Shown in pieces: positions 52,510 through 61,366 of a stretch of DNA of 64,000 nt (within the stretch, counting starts at the first letter, position 1; every line of letters starts with the position of its first letter). The notes beneath the pieces were generated by a model. The model saw only the letters and a program-made list of their open reading frames with translations, was not told where the DNA came from and did no database searches. The stretch lies in contig DJUX01000008.1 of the NCBI GenBank assembly GCA_002440665.1, positions 26,756 through 90,755 of the forward strand. Reading direction: 5' to 3'. Both the position numbers and the translations under genes were made by a program. The stretch comes from Dechloromonas sp. UBA6271 (GTDB lineage Bacteria > Pseudomonadota > Gammaproteobacteria > Burkholderiales > Rhodocyclaceae).

Positions 52510-54999
52510 TCACGGCTGCGTAGTGAAAACCACATTCTCCGACATCGTCACCGGCGCGCCGCGGGCCAGCGTATCCAAGTCGATCACCGCATCCGCCATG
52601 GCGGTTAATTCCGGCGTCTGCGAGATGAAAATTTCCCGCGCATACCCGCCCAGGCGCAGCACTTCCCGCTTCATCGCCATGAACATGCGCTTGCGGGCCG
52701 GGTCCAGTGCCCCATCGGCCTCGTCGCTGAACAGCGTGCCGTAGCAGCGGCCGCTGTGCTGGGCGAGGTAGAGCGCCACGGCCCGCACCAGGCACTCATT
52801 GATCCAGACCCGTTCGCCGCCGCTCATCTGTTCGACCCGCTTGCTCTGCCCGGATTCTCCGTCATGGACCTCGATGACGAAACCCTCGCGCTGCTCGCCC
52901 TTCTTCGTTTCGACCTGGGTCAGCAGGGACACGGTGAAGCGCGCACCGTAGCAGGCCAGCAGCAGATCGTTGGCGAATCCGGCCAGGGTTGGTCCGGCAT
53001 CGTCAATGGCCAGCGCGATCAGTCCGTCGTTGCTCAGGCATTTGGCCAACAGGTTCCAGTTGCCCAGTTGCGTTTCCACGTTGGCGATGCGGGCCGCCAC
53101 GGCCTGCTGCCGATCTTTCAGTTCCCGGGCCTGCCGCTCCAGGGCGGCAAGCGCTTCTCCATCCCTGACCGCCTGCAGGTGATCGCGATCGGCCTGGGCG
53201 GCGTCCTGTTGGGCAGTCGCCACGGCGTTCTGCGCCTCGGCGAGCAGGCGGCTATCGAAGGCCGGTGGCAGGGCGGCCAGCGAGGCATCCAGCCGGTCGA
53301 GCATCTGCCGGTAGTGCTTGGCCTGTTGCTCGTGCTGGGTTGCCAGCGCTTGCAAGGCGACGTCGATCTGACGGCGTTCACCCTGCTCTTCCGGGGTGTC
53401 GGTCTCCGCCTGGCCGGCGATAGGAACCATGGTTCCCAGTTCCCGGTCGATGTCGGCCAGCCGCGCCCGGGCCTGACCAATCTCGCCTTCCCGCGCCGAC
53501 AGCCGGGTGTAGCGAACGGCCCGGTCCCGGGCCTGGGTTTCCAGCATCTCGGCCCGGGCCAGTTCCTGCGGCGCGTCTTTCAGGCGCTGCCACTGGGCAT
53601 TCAACCAGTCCAGCTCGCGCTGGGCCGCCCCTTTCTCGTCGGCCAACCGGCGGATCGTGCCTTGAGCCGAGGGGATCAGGGTCTGCGCTTCGCGCGCATC
53701 GCCCAGGAGTTTGCACTGGCCCAGCAGGTCGGTCCCGGCGCAGGGCACCTCGCGGGTGAGCCCAAAACGGCGCCCCAGGTCTTCCGAGCGGAAGGCCGCC
53801 TGCCCGGCTTCCCGCTCGATCGCCTGAAGCCGCTGGCGGGCCGCGTCGCGCTGGCTGGCGCATTGGCGCAGGCTCGATAGCCGCTCGCGGGTCTCCTGAA
53901 CGCGAAGCGAACGGGCGGCGAGCAGGATGTCGGCCAGCGGAGCGCGACTGACGGCGCGGCGCACAGCCCCCTCGGACTGCAGGGTGCTCTCGCACTGCTG
54001 GCGCTGGCGGGCCAGCCCCTGGCGCTGCGATGCGGCCTGGGCCTTGCGGGTGGCGATACGCCGGTCGAGTTGTTCGAGGCGCTGCCGCTGGCTGCTTTCC
54101 TGGGCCTTGATGGCTTCGATCGCCTGCCGGCCCGCTTGGATCAGTTCCGTCCGCTCGGTGTTCAACTGGGTGCGGCGGGCCTCGCTGCCCCGGGATTGAT
54201 CGAAGGTGGCCTGGAGTTGCGCCAGCCGATTGCGAGCCTTGTCCAGCGACTGACCGCGTTCGCGCTGGGTTCGCGACAGGGATTCGACGCGGGCCGGCAC
54301 ATCCGCCAGTCGTTGCCGTTCGGCTTCGAGGCGTTGCGACGATGCGTCGAGCCCGGCCCGTTCCTGCCGCACGGCGACCAATCCGGCTTTCAACAGGTCG
54401 ACCACCTGTCCAGCCTTGCGGCCTTCGTTGCGGATGTCTTCCTGGCCCAACAGATCGGCGAGCAAGGTCTTGATCTCCCCGGCCTGGTAGGCGCTCAACT
54501 GGCGCTTGCCCTGGGCGGCGAAGGCGGCGGTGAAGAAGGTTTCGGCGCTGCCCAAGAGGTGCTCGATATAGCGAACGTAGGAACCGGTCTTGCCGTCGGA
54601 GACCGTGCCATCGGGAAGCTGGAACGGCCGCCATTGCCCGGCGGCATCCTGCACGAACAGGTATGCCTCGGTGGCGCGCCGACCATTGTTGCGGATCACG
54701 ACCTGTGAGCGGTAGCGCCGCCCTTCGTGGGACCACACCAGATCCTTCTCTGCCTCGGGCAGACAGACCTGATCGTAGAACGAAAAGCCGCCGGTGCCCG
54801 CCACCGCGGCCCGCGATGGCATCGTCAGGTAAGGGTGCCAATTGTCCAGGATCGTGGTCTTGCCGCGCCCGTTGGCACCGGCCAGCGCAACCAATTGGGC
54901 ATCGCCCACCAGCCGTTCCAGATCGAGGGTCAGGGCGTCGAGTCCAAGCCCGTCGCGGATGCCGCGAAAGCCTTTGAGGGTCAGCGAGAGGGGATACAT
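52510..54999 (-). CDS. SbcC/SMC-like AAA ATPase
   Basis: This 829-residue protein resembles the ATPase subunit of SbcCD/Mre11-Rad50 complexes. Walker A is LAGANGRGKTTI (39-50). A long Arg/Gln/Ala-rich coiled coil spans about 190-660, interrupted by a CAGTDLLGQCKL segment that may be the zinc hook region. The C-terminal signature EQMSGGERVWINEC and Walker B (FSDEADGALDP) complete the ATPase. It would act with the SbcD-like nuclease encoded at 56746, although two plus-strand genes and a leader separate them. A role in processing element DNA ends or replication intermediates is plausible. Confidence 0.88.
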   Translation of the reverse strand: MYPLSLTLKGFRGIRDGLGLDALTLDLERLVGDAQLVALAGANGRGKTTILDNWHPYLTMPSRAAVAGTGGFSFYDQVCLPEAEKDLVWSHEGRRYRSQVVIRNNGRRATEAYLFVQDAAGQWRPFQLPDGTVSDGKTGSYVRYIEHLLGSAETFFTAAFAAQGKRQLSAYQAGEIKTLLADLLGQEDIRNEGRKAGQVVDLLKAGLVAVRQERAGLDASSQRLEAERQRLADVPARVESLSRTQRERGQSLDKARNRLAQLQATFDQSRGSEARRTQLNTERTELIQAGRQAIEAIKAQESSQRQRLEQLDRRIATRKAQAASQRQGLARQRQQCESTLQSEGAVRRAVSRAPLADILLAARSLRVQETRERLSSLRQCASQRDAARQRLQAIEREAGQAAFRSEDLGRRFGLTREVPCAGTDLLGQCKLLGDAREAQTLIPSAQGTIRRLADEKGAAQRELDWLNAQWQRLKDAPQELARAEMLETQARDRAVRYTRLSAREGEIGQARARLADIDRELGTMVPIAGQAETDTPEEQGERRQIDVALQALATQHEQQAKHYRQMLDRLDASLAALPPAFDSRLLAEAQNAVATAQQDAAQADRDHLQAVRDGEALAALERQARELKDRQQAVAARIANVETQLGNWNLLAKCLSNDGLIALAIDDAGPTLAGFANDLLLACYGARFTVSLLTQVETKKGEQREGFVIEVHDGESGQSKRVEQMSGGERVWINECLVRAVALYLAQHSGRCYGTLFSDEADGALDPARKRMFMAMKREVLRLGGYAREIFISQTPELTAMADAVIDLDTLARGAPVTMSENVVFTTQP

Positions 55000-55365
55000 C
55001 GCAGGGGTGCTCCAGAGGTCAGAGCTTCCAGCTTCCTCTCGCTTCGGCCGGCTTCAAGGGGCGCCCCCAAGCCGCCTGCCCCACCGTCGGCGGATGCCGG
55101 ACGAAACGATCCGCCTTTCGGGGTGCGTGCGCGTGGCGTCCGCTCCGAACGCATTGCCGAGGCCTGCCCGGTTCGGGAGACTGAAGCGGCATCTGGCGAT
55201 CTCTTGATCGCATCCTCCTCCTTGAGGAGGCCCGGCATCTCGCCGGCGGCGCAGCCGTTACCTGCCTTCTGCGAAATTCCTCCAGCGATCGCGTTTTGCG
55301 CGCCCCACCACTCGGGAACACGTTCCCGGCCGGGGAGGTGTTCCCTCTTTCTTGGAGACACCTCG
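55000..55365 (+). promoter_or_regulatory. Structured leader of the 55366 gene
   Basis: This stretch has no gene. It contains hairpins CCTCCT/AGGAGG (around 55215-55230) and CCGGC/GCCGG (55232-55246), and the second copy of the 22-base motif. GAGGTGT (55335-55341) pairs with ACACCTC (55358-55364), one base before the ATG, with the GGAG ribosome site in its 16-base loop. Promoters for the divergent SbcC-like gene must also lie here. Confidence 0.6.
55245..55266 (+). repeat. 22-base leader motif, copy 2
   Basis: This copy fits the pattern GGCG, NN, GC, R, G, Y, CGTTACC, Y, GCC. Its first two G residues are the end of the CCGGC/GCCGG hairpin stem. Confidence 0.75.
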
Positions 55366-55827
55366 ATGTCCACACAGATCATGAACATCGGCCCCGTACC
55401 GACCGATGAATCCGCCGCACAAGTCGGGCGATCCGACTACGACGAACAATCCTTGCGCCAATGTCAAGCCTTCAAGCGGATGCTGGAACGCCTCCATCCC
55501 GTTCCACCGGACTGCTCCGCCGTCTTGGTGATCAGGTCCTTTCCTCACGATTTCGGCAGTTATCGGGAGGTCTGCGTCCGCTACGACGACGGCGACCTGA
55601 TGGCTACCGACTACGCCTATGGCCTGGAAAACAACACCCCGGCCCAATGGGACGCCACCGCCAATTACGAGCTGATCTGGCTCGAACGCCTGAGCGTCCT
55701 GAATCGCGCCGTACGCGCCGGAGAGATGTCGCCAGCCGACGTTCCCAAGGCCTACCGCGCCGGCCGACTGCCCGAGTTGCCCGCCAACCAGAGCTTTAGC
55801 GAGCTGCTCGCGGCCTTCCCCTTCTGA
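55366..55827 (+). CDS. Hypothetical backbone protein
   Basis: This 153-residue cytoplasmic protein starts MSTQIMNIGPVPTDESAAQV. The core SFPHDFGSYREVCVRYDDGD has a beta-strand look, followed by a helical C-terminus (RAGRLPELPANQSFSELLAA). I do not recognise a function. The start is fixed by GGAG in the leader hairpin loop. It is followed by another unknown gene 79 bases on; both probably share the structured leader's promoter. Confidence 0.75.
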   Translation: MSTQIMNIGPVPTDESAAQVGRSDYDEQSLRQCQAFKRMLERLHPVPPDCSAVLVIRSFPHDFGSYREVCVRYDDGDLMATDYAYGLENNTPAQWDATANYELIWLERLSVLNRAVRAGEMSPADVPKAYRAGRLPELPANQSFSELLAAFPF

Positions 55828-55906
55828 CTGCACGCACGCCTTGGCCTCTCAGCCCCTGGCCCAGGCCTGGACGTGCCCTGCCTTACCTTCTTTCAGGAGA
55901 AATGCC

Positions 55907-56695
55907 ATGAATCGCGAAACCCTTCGCGCCGGCCTGACCACGCTTGTCGCGGCGGCCATTCCCAAGAACGCGCGCCAAATCAGTTGCGCGTATTTCGACG
56001 ATCAACCCCAGCGCAATGCCCTCGGACTGCGTGTCGATCCTCACCCGGCCGAAGGCCGCGTGGTGGCGATCACCGACGAGGCTTTCATCATCAAGACGGC
56101 GCGCACGAGCTTCGTCGCGGTCGACCGGGTGCTGGCCACCCGCTGCCCGTCCATGGGCGACAAGGTCCGGGTCACGCCGTATTGCCGTCGCGACTTCTTC
56201 GGCGAACGGCTGGATGCCCCCAGGCAGGAAAGCTGGTCGGGCAGCGACGGCCAGGTCCACACCATGACCGTGCTGATGCTGGGCGGCAAGACAGCGTGCA
56301 TCCCGCTTCCCGTGACGCCGACCTGCCCCTACCTGTCCGATCTGAAAGAGCAGTTGGAGAATCTGCCCACGCCGGATAGGCGGCGCACCATCGCGAACAT
56401 GCTGGTCGACGCCAACGCCCACGCCATCGCGCTGGTCGATCCGGAAGACGAGATGCTCTTCGAGACCCCGCCAGAGATCAGTTTTGCGGTAACGACGCAG
56501 AAATTCGCCGGACGCCTGGCCATCCTGTACGACCGCGGCGGCGATCTCTACGTCGTGGAACTGCGCCAGGCCGGCGCCGTGCTCAAGCGGATCGAGGAGG
56601 TGGATTTCATGAGCCTCGCTGCCGTTCTCGTCGACCTCATCGACGACGGACGCTGGCAACGCATTGAGGTTGAAATCCTGCAAGCGAACCATTGA
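55907..56695 (+). CDS. Hypothetical backbone protein
   Basis: This 262-residue protein starts MNRETLRAGLTTLVAAAIPK. A beta-rich N-terminal half contains AEGRVVAITDEAFIIKTART (a possible small barrel) and SMGDKVRVTPYCRRDFFGER. The C-terminal half is mixed alpha/beta and ends in WQRIEVEILQANH. No catalytic motif is seen. CAGGAG precedes the ATG in the same TTTC-GGAGAA context as in other leaders of the element. A clear terminator follows 17 bases after the stop. Confidence 0.75.
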   Translation: MNRETLRAGLTTLVAAAIPKNARQISCAYFDDQPQRNALGLRVDPHPAEGRVVAITDEAFIIKTARTSFVAVDRVLATRCPSMGDKVRVTPYCRRDFFGERLDAPRQESWSGSDGQVHTMTVLMLGGKTACIPLPVTPTCPYLSDLKEQLENLPTPDRRRTIANMLVDANAHAIALVDPEDEMLFETPPEISFAVTTQKFAGRLAILYDRGGDLYVVELRQAGAVLKRIEEVDFMSLAAVLVDLIDDGRWQRIEVEILQANH

Positions 56696-56712
56696 CCAGC
56701 CCCGTTCTTCAC

Positions 56713-56734
56713 CCCCGCTTCGGCGGGGTTTTTT
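56713..56734 (+). terminator. Intrinsic terminator
   Basis: CCCCGC (56713-56718) pairs with GCGGGG (56723-56728) around TTCG, followed by six T residues. It ends the plus-strand unit and lies 12 bases before the end of the convergent SbcD-like gene. Confidence 0.9.
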
Positions 56735-56745
56735 CGACATTCGAT

Positions 56746-58026
56746 TCAGGAAATCGCGGCACATTCAAGCACCGATGTCTGGGAGGGAGCCAGGTCCGGT
56801 TCCTCCGGTGCGCCCAACAGGTACTCGACGATCATCGCCGGCTCCGTTTCGCTCAAGGCCTCCAGGCAAGTCAACACACAGGCCGGCTCGACCCCGGTCA
56901 GTTCGGCCCAGCGCCGAACCTTGGCCACCAGCGTATCCAGCAGGCTGATGCCGGGCGCCCGCGCCCGCACGACGGGAACGATCCGGCCTTCCAGCTTGGT
57001 TTGCGCGGCGCCCGCCAACACTTCCTCGATAGCGGCGCGGTCGACCGCATGCCGGTCCTCGTCGGCCACCGTCCAGCGCACCCGCACATGGGCGCCCTCG
57101 ACGCCAAGGCGCTCGACCGCATCACGCAATACATCGAGGTCGGGGCGCCCTTCGAACACGATGTCGAGGGTACGGCGCGCCGGTGTCGGCATTAGTTCGC
57201 AGCAAGCGGCAGCGGCCTCCACCTCCCAAAGCAGAAAGCCCTTGTCGCCCTCTTCCCCATAATGAAAGCGTCCAATGGCGCCGGCGTAGGCGGCGCACTG
57301 CCGGCCGGCGACACCCTCCTGCTCCCAGCGTTGGTGCCGGTGGATGTGGCCGAGCAGGATGGCCTGGGCCTCGGTGGCGAACAGGGTGCCCGCCGTGAAC
57401 TCATGGTCGGCGCCGGCCATCGGCACGCCGTGTTCGGTCATGCTGCCGAACACGGTACCGTGGGAAACCAGCGCAGTCGGAATGCCCTGTCCCCTGGCCA
57501 GCCGATGTCCGGGCGCGAACCCCGAGAGCAGTCGCGCCAGTTGCTCGCCCACCGCCTGGCCGGCTTCCGCGGCCCCCATCGTGGCCGCCACCACGGCCTT
57601 GTTGATCGTCGGCACGCAAGACACCAGCAGTCTGGCCCCGGCCGGGAGGACTTCGAAGCGCCAGCCCTTCGAAGCCAGCCAGCAGCCATCGGCTGTCAGG
57701 GCCACCTGTTCGATGCGCTCGGCGACATGGAGCGGATGGCGCGCGCCCAGCAGCCGGAACACGGACAGGGTGCCCGGCGGCTCATGGGAGAACGTCCCTT
57801 GCAGCATCAGCACCGGACAATGCTCGGCCAGCCGGCGCACCTGGGCGAACAGGCGCAGGGTCGCGGGTTCGTGCAGATCGAGGCCATGATCGGTCGCGTC
57901 CCCGGAGACGATGGCCACCTCGGCCCCTTCGGCCATCGCGCGGTCGACGGCGGCGGCGAAGCAGCGGTCCGCTTCCTCGAGCGTCGCCGCGCCGTAATGC
58001 AGGTCGGAGAAATGGGCGATGCGCAT
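56746..58026 (-). CDS. SbcD/Mre11-like metallophosphoesterase
   Basis: This 426-residue protein begins MRIAHFSDLHYG (metal Asp and His), followed by IVSGDATDHGLDL, VSHGTVFG and LGHIHRHQ. The usual GNHD/E motif is replaced by LQGTFSHEPPG, without the Asn. It is the expected nuclease partner of the SbcC-like ATPase. The C-terminal 130 residues resemble the capping region. The ATG at 58026 is two bases after the stop of the next upstream gene, so the two are cotranscribed. The variant motif might change metal binding or activity. Confidence 0.82.
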   Translation of the reverse strand: MRIAHFSDLHYGAATLEEADRCFAAAVDRAMAEGAEVAIVSGDATDHGLDLHEPATLRLFAQVRRLAEHCPVLMLQGTFSHEPPGTLSVFRLLGARHPLHVAERIEQVALTADGCWLASKGWRFEVLPAGARLLVSCVPTINKAVVAATMGAAEAGQAVGEQLARLLSGFAPGHRLARGQGIPTALVSHGTVFGSMTEHGVPMAGADHEFTAGTLFATEAQAILLGHIHRHQRWEQEGVAGRQCAAYAGAIGRFHYGEEGDKGFLLWEVEAAAACCELMPTPARRTLDIVFEGRPDLDVLRDAVERLGVEGAHVRVRWTVADEDRHAVDRAAIEEVLAGAAQTKLEGRIVPVVRARAPGISLLDTLVAKVRRWAELTGVEPACVLTCLEALSETEPAMIVEYLLGAPEEPDLAPSQTSVLECAAIS

Positions 58027-58028
58027 GC

Positions 58029-59342
58029 TCAGGCCCTCCCTTGCCGGACGGCCGGCGTCCCCTGCTGGCTGAGGGCAGCATCGATCTTGTCGGCGTAGCC
58101 TTCCGGGTCGTTCGCATGGCGCTCCAGCTCTTCCCAAACACGATGACGGCCGTGGGGATTGATCTTCCAGCCTCGCCCCCAGCGCCGGTCCGCGTACTGC
58201 TGGAGGTGCTCGCCGTCGATGCCCATGGCTTCGGCACGGCCCAGCAACTGTTCGAGCGTGGGATTGCCCGGACGCATCGACGCTTCGTCCGGCACGGGTA
58301 AGTTTGCCGTTGCGCCGGCACAAGCCGTTTCCGTCTCCTCCGGTAGATCGGCGGCGGGCGTGCCCTCCAACACCTGCGAGGCCAAATTCGCCTGCATGAT
58401 CGCCGTCTCCTGATCCTCGTCATCGCGCAGGAGCGCAGTCACGTCGATCGGCGCCTCCAGTTCGATGATCCACTGGGGCATGCGCACGGGCCGCCCCGCT
58501 TCGTCGATATGTGGCACATCCCGCAATACCTTGGTGAGATAGAAGGTCTCCCGCGCCCGGCCGAGGAAGCCCGAGATCCTTCCGCCGCGCATGTGGCCGA
58601 TTGCCTGGAAGCGCTGGATCGCGTTGGACATCGCGTAGAAACTGGTGGTCGGCAGTTCCAGCGCGCTGATCGTGCGGATACCCGGGACGAAGAAGAGGAA
58701 GCGGCCGGTGAGGCTGCACTGGCGGGCCTGGTATTCGGGGCAGGACTCGGGATCGCAAACGCCGCCGTTCTCCTCGCGCAGCATGCTCTTGCGCCCGCCG
58801 AAGATGCGGATCGTTCGCCGGCCGGTGGCATCCATCGGGATCGGGGCATGGCACATGCAGTGGCGCACCTTACCGTCGGCCGAATACTGCGACCAGAAGC
58901 GCTTTTCGTGGGGGCTCCAGGCGGCCAGCTCGTGGGGCATCACGCTCTGCCAATGGTCGGCCGGGAAAACCACCGGGAAGCGGTACAAGCACCGCCCCTG
59001 GCCACGGTCCTCGCCATAGGCGTCGAGAATCTGCCGGGCCACTTCGGGATTCGGGAAGTCCTGCGACCGTACGGTGAACCAGGGCACGTTGCGCGGCACC
59101 AGGGGCGCCTTGAGCTGCGGCAGCGCCTCCTTCAGGGCACGCTCGATCTGCTCGAACGAGTGCCCGTCGGCCACGCCCTGTTGATAGATATCCTTGGCCC
59201 CCGGCATCTCGGCCGCCTTCCTGGTCAGCACCATGATCCCCGGGCGAATCTTGCCGCCGGTCGGGATGCGGGCGGGACCCTGTCCCAACAAGGTCGGCAG
59301 CGCGATGGGACCACCCTGGACGGTGACGATGGCGTTCGTCAT
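58029..59342 (-). CDS. Recombination-directionality-factor-like protein (Gp3-like, zinc-binding)
   Basis: This 437-residue protein starts MTNAIVTVQGGPIALPTLLG. It has a compact N-terminal region with LKAPLVPRNVPWFTVRSQDF, then a Cys cluster (RHCMCHAP, then CDPESCPEYQARQC) and LTGRFLFFVPGIRTISALEL. I recall this family from ICE and plasmid backbones annotated as recombination directionality factor or metal-binding protein. Such factors switch a recombinase to excision. AAGGAG before the ATG at 59342 supports the start, with a long hairpin just upstream. It is cotranscribed with the SbcD-like gene. Confidence 0.72.
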   Translation of the reverse strand: MTNAIVTVQGGPIALPTLLGQGPARIPTGGKIRPGIMVLTRKAAEMPGAKDIYQQGVADGHSFEQIERALKEALPQLKAPLVPRNVPWFTVRSQDFPNPEVARQILDAYGEDRGQGRCLYRFPVVFPADHWQSVMPHELAAWSPHEKRFWSQYSADGKVRHCMCHAPIPMDATGRRTIRIFGGRKSMLREENGGVCDPESCPEYQARQCSLTGRFLFFVPGIRTISALELPTTSFYAMSNAIQRFQAIGHMRGGRISGFLGRARETFYLTKVLRDVPHIDEAGRPVRMPQWIIELEAPIDVTALLRDDEDQETAIMQANLASQVLEGTPAADLPEETETACAGATANLPVPDEASMRPGNPTLEQLLGRAEAMGIDGEHLQQYADRRWGRGWKINPHGRHRVWEELERHANDPEGYADKIDAALSQQGTPAVRQGRA

Positions 59343-59747
59343 GTTTCGCTCCTTGATGAACGTCGGCGGATACCGACGATTCATGCTCTCAGAGAGCAGC
59401 AAGCGTTCAAGGGGTCCGTACAGTCCCAAGCGAAACGGGCAAGCACGCAACTTCGAGCGAGCTTGGCGGTGGCAAACGGCTACCCATGCTCGCCGGCGGC
59501 AAATTCCCCGCTCATACTGTTCTCGCATCCCGTGGACATCGTGTCCACGCAGCCTTTCACCACAGCCATCACGGCCAAGTGAAATCCAGTCTCACTGGCG
59601 TAGCGGTCGTTACCCGCCCATCAAACCGATTTCCTAGCCGACCGGGCGCCCATGCGCCCTCCCCGAAGCTGCCACGGCTTCCTCATTCACCCGACGGGGG
59701 ATTCCCCCTCGGGGTGGGACATCTCTCGTCTCTTCGGAGCACCGAAC
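59343..59747. promoter_or_regulatory. Structured intergenic leader between divergent genes
   Basis: No gene is seen here. On the minus strand an 11-bp stem with one bulge (ATGAA/TTCAT plus CGTCGG/CCGACG) lies directly upstream of the ribosome site of the 59342 gene. Toward the plus gene are hairpins at 59385-59397, 59533-59549 (GTGGACA/TGTCCAC), 59586-59598 and 59644-59659 (GGGCGC/GCGCCC), and the third copy of the 22-base motif. Confidence 0.6.
59597..59618 (+). repeat. 22-base leader motif, copy 3
   Basis: This copy fits the shared pattern. It is preceded by the stem CCAGT-CTC-ACTGG (59586-59598), whose last two G residues begin the motif. Confidence 0.75.
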
Positions 59748-59894
59748 ATGTCCACGACATCCTGGGCCACAGTGCCCTTCCCGGCCCTATCGGCCAAACG
59801 GTTTTACAAGCATCTCGCCGGAGTCGACCGCCGCGATCGCAACGTACCATCCATCCGGAAAGTCGTGCCGTTCGCACTGGCGGGCTGGAGGTAA
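59748..59894 (+). CDS. Possible 48-residue coupled small protein
   Basis: An ATG with GGAG eight bases upstream opens a 48-codon frame (MSTTSWATVPFPALSAKRFY, then a basic middle and PFALAGWR). Its TAA stop overlaps the GGAGGTAAG ribosome site of the next gene. This arrangement suits translational coupling or a leader peptide. The product is basic with no membrane segment. Whether it is made is unknown. Confidence 0.45.
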   Translation: MSTTSWATVPFPALSAKRFYKHLAGVDRRDRNVPSIRKVVPFALAGWR

Positions 59895-59899
59895 GCACC

Positions 59900-60577
59900 A
59901 TGGCCCCCCAGATCACGCTCAACGTCGAGCAACAACTCTACGTGCTGGACCATGGCCATGGTTATTCGCACTTTGGCTTTGCCAATGCACGCGACCATGC
60001 CAACCAGATCGCCGGCCGATTGATGCGGCCGGAACTCAAATTCGGCGCCGATGATTTCGGCACGCTCGGCGGCTACGAAAAATACCGGGCTGCCGTGCGT
60101 ACCTGGGGATGCTCGCCACTGGCGACCGAAACTTACTTCGCCCCCGGCACGGATCCCAAGGCCGAACGGGTTCTTGAACGGTGCAGGCATAGAGGCACCA
60201 AGGTCCGACTGATTCCCGGTGACCGGGAGACAGGGGAGCCCTGGCTGGAAGAACATGACGTGGTCGGCAAGATCGGCCGCTCGACGGGAACCCTCAAGGT
60301 TCCCTTGCTGATCGAGGCCGGCGCCGATGGCGGCTGCGCGATCCTGACCGCCTGCCTGCTGGCCATCATCGAATGGAGTAGCGGTGAATTTCTGTACCAG
60401 CATCCCGCATACCACGCACCGGATCTGCTGATCCGCCGCGGGAGGGATCCCGATCGCCCCTGGGAAATCATCCACCGCCGCAAAGAGATCGTGGCGTGTT
60501 TCGGGGACATCGGCAAGGCCGGCGCCTACGTCGCCTTCATGTGCGGGGAAACGGTCGAGCCACGCATCTTCCAATAA
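59900..60577 (+). CDS. Hypothetical backbone protein
   Basis: This 225-residue protein starts MAPQITLNVEQQLYVLDHGH. It contains LKFGADDFGTLGGYEKYRAA, a Cys-containing AVRTWGCSPLATE and a C-terminal KEIVACFGDIGKAGAYVAFM. No known motif is recognised. GGAGGT six bases before the ATG is strong. It follows the small 48-codon frame and ends before an intrinsic terminator, so it forms a short unit under the structured leader. Confidence 0.75.
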   Translation: MAPQITLNVEQQLYVLDHGHGYSHFGFANARDHANQIAGRLMRPELKFGADDFGTLGGYEKYRAAVRTWGCSPLATETYFAPGTDPKAERVLERCRHRGTKVRLIPGDRETGEPWLEEHDVVGKIGRSTGTLKVPLLIEAGADGGCAILTACLLAIIEWSSGEFLYQHPAYHAPDLLIRRGRDPDRPWEIIHRRKEIVACFGDIGKAGAYVAFMCGETVEPRIFQ

Positions 60578-60648
60578 TGGGGGCGACGGGTTGCCACTCT
60601 TGGCGCCAGCAAACCCTAGCCAGCCCCTGACATCCCATACTGTTCATC

Positions 60649-60675
60649 CCGCCTCGTTTGACCGAGGCGGTTTTT
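60649..60675 (+). terminator. Intrinsic terminator
   Basis: CCGCCTCG (60649-60656) pairs with CGAGGCGG (60663-60670), followed by five T residues. It ends the 59900 gene's transcript. The rest of 60676-60939 holds only the promoter region of the H-NS-like gene. Confidence 0.88.
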
Positions 60676-60939
60676 CTTTGTGCACAGCGGCTGATTCCGA
60701 TCGGATGCCGCATGCAAGCACCGTAGAATCGACTGCCTTACGGGTTGTAAGCAAAATACTGAAACCTCACTTTCCTTCATGATAAAGGGCCAAAAACAAG
60801 GAATAAACTCGGAAACCCCTGTCAAGAAGACAAAGATCCAGGGGGTTCCCTCCCATCCCGTCTCCTAATACACTGGTCATGATGTTTCGAGGGGGCGGCA
60901 TGTTGGCCGAATCTTTTTCATTTACCGGACCTGATATTC

Positions 60940-61335
60940 ATGAGCGACTACAAAACCCTGAAGGCGCAAATTGCCGAGTTGGAAAAACAAGCAGAAGAGG
61001 CTCGTAAGAAAGAAATCAAGGAAGCCGTTCAAAAAATCCACGACATCATGCGCGAGTATGGTTTGGAGCCCAAAGACCTTGGCTTCAGCGCCGCCAAGCT
61101 TTCCGGAAAGGATCAATCCAAGCCGGTTGCCGCGCCCAAGTATCGCGATCCGGCCAACGGCAAAACCTGGACGGGCCGCGGCAAACCGCCGCTCTGGATA
61201 GCCGATGCCATCAAGGCTGGCAAACAGGACGACTACCTGATCGACAAGGCCGCCGCAGGCAGCAAACCCGCCAACGGCGGAAAGCCCGCCACGAAATCCG
61301 GCGGTAAAACTCCCGCACGAAAAACCGCCAAATAA
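60940..61335 (+). CDS. H-NS family protein of the element
   Basis: This 131-residue nucleoid protein starts MSDYKTLKAQIAELEKQAEE with a coiled-coil dimerisation region. The DNA-binding motif is WTGRGKPPLWI near residue 82, followed by a Lys/Ala/Pro-rich tail (KPANGGKPATKSGG). Mobile elements often carry H-NS homologues to silence their own AT-rich cargo. It differs strongly from the chromosomal copy at 17872, so it is not a recent duplicate. It is followed after 31 bases by an HU gene on the same strand. Confidence 0.9.
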   Translation: MSDYKTLKAQIAELEKQAEEARKKEIKEAVQKIHDIMREYGLEPKDLGFSAAKLSGKDQSKPVAAPKYRDPANGKTWTGRGKPPLWIADAIKAGKQDDYLIDKAAAGSKPANGGKPATKSGGKTPARKTAK

Positions 61336-61366
61336 CCGCTCCACACCTTTGCAAGGGGATGACCGC

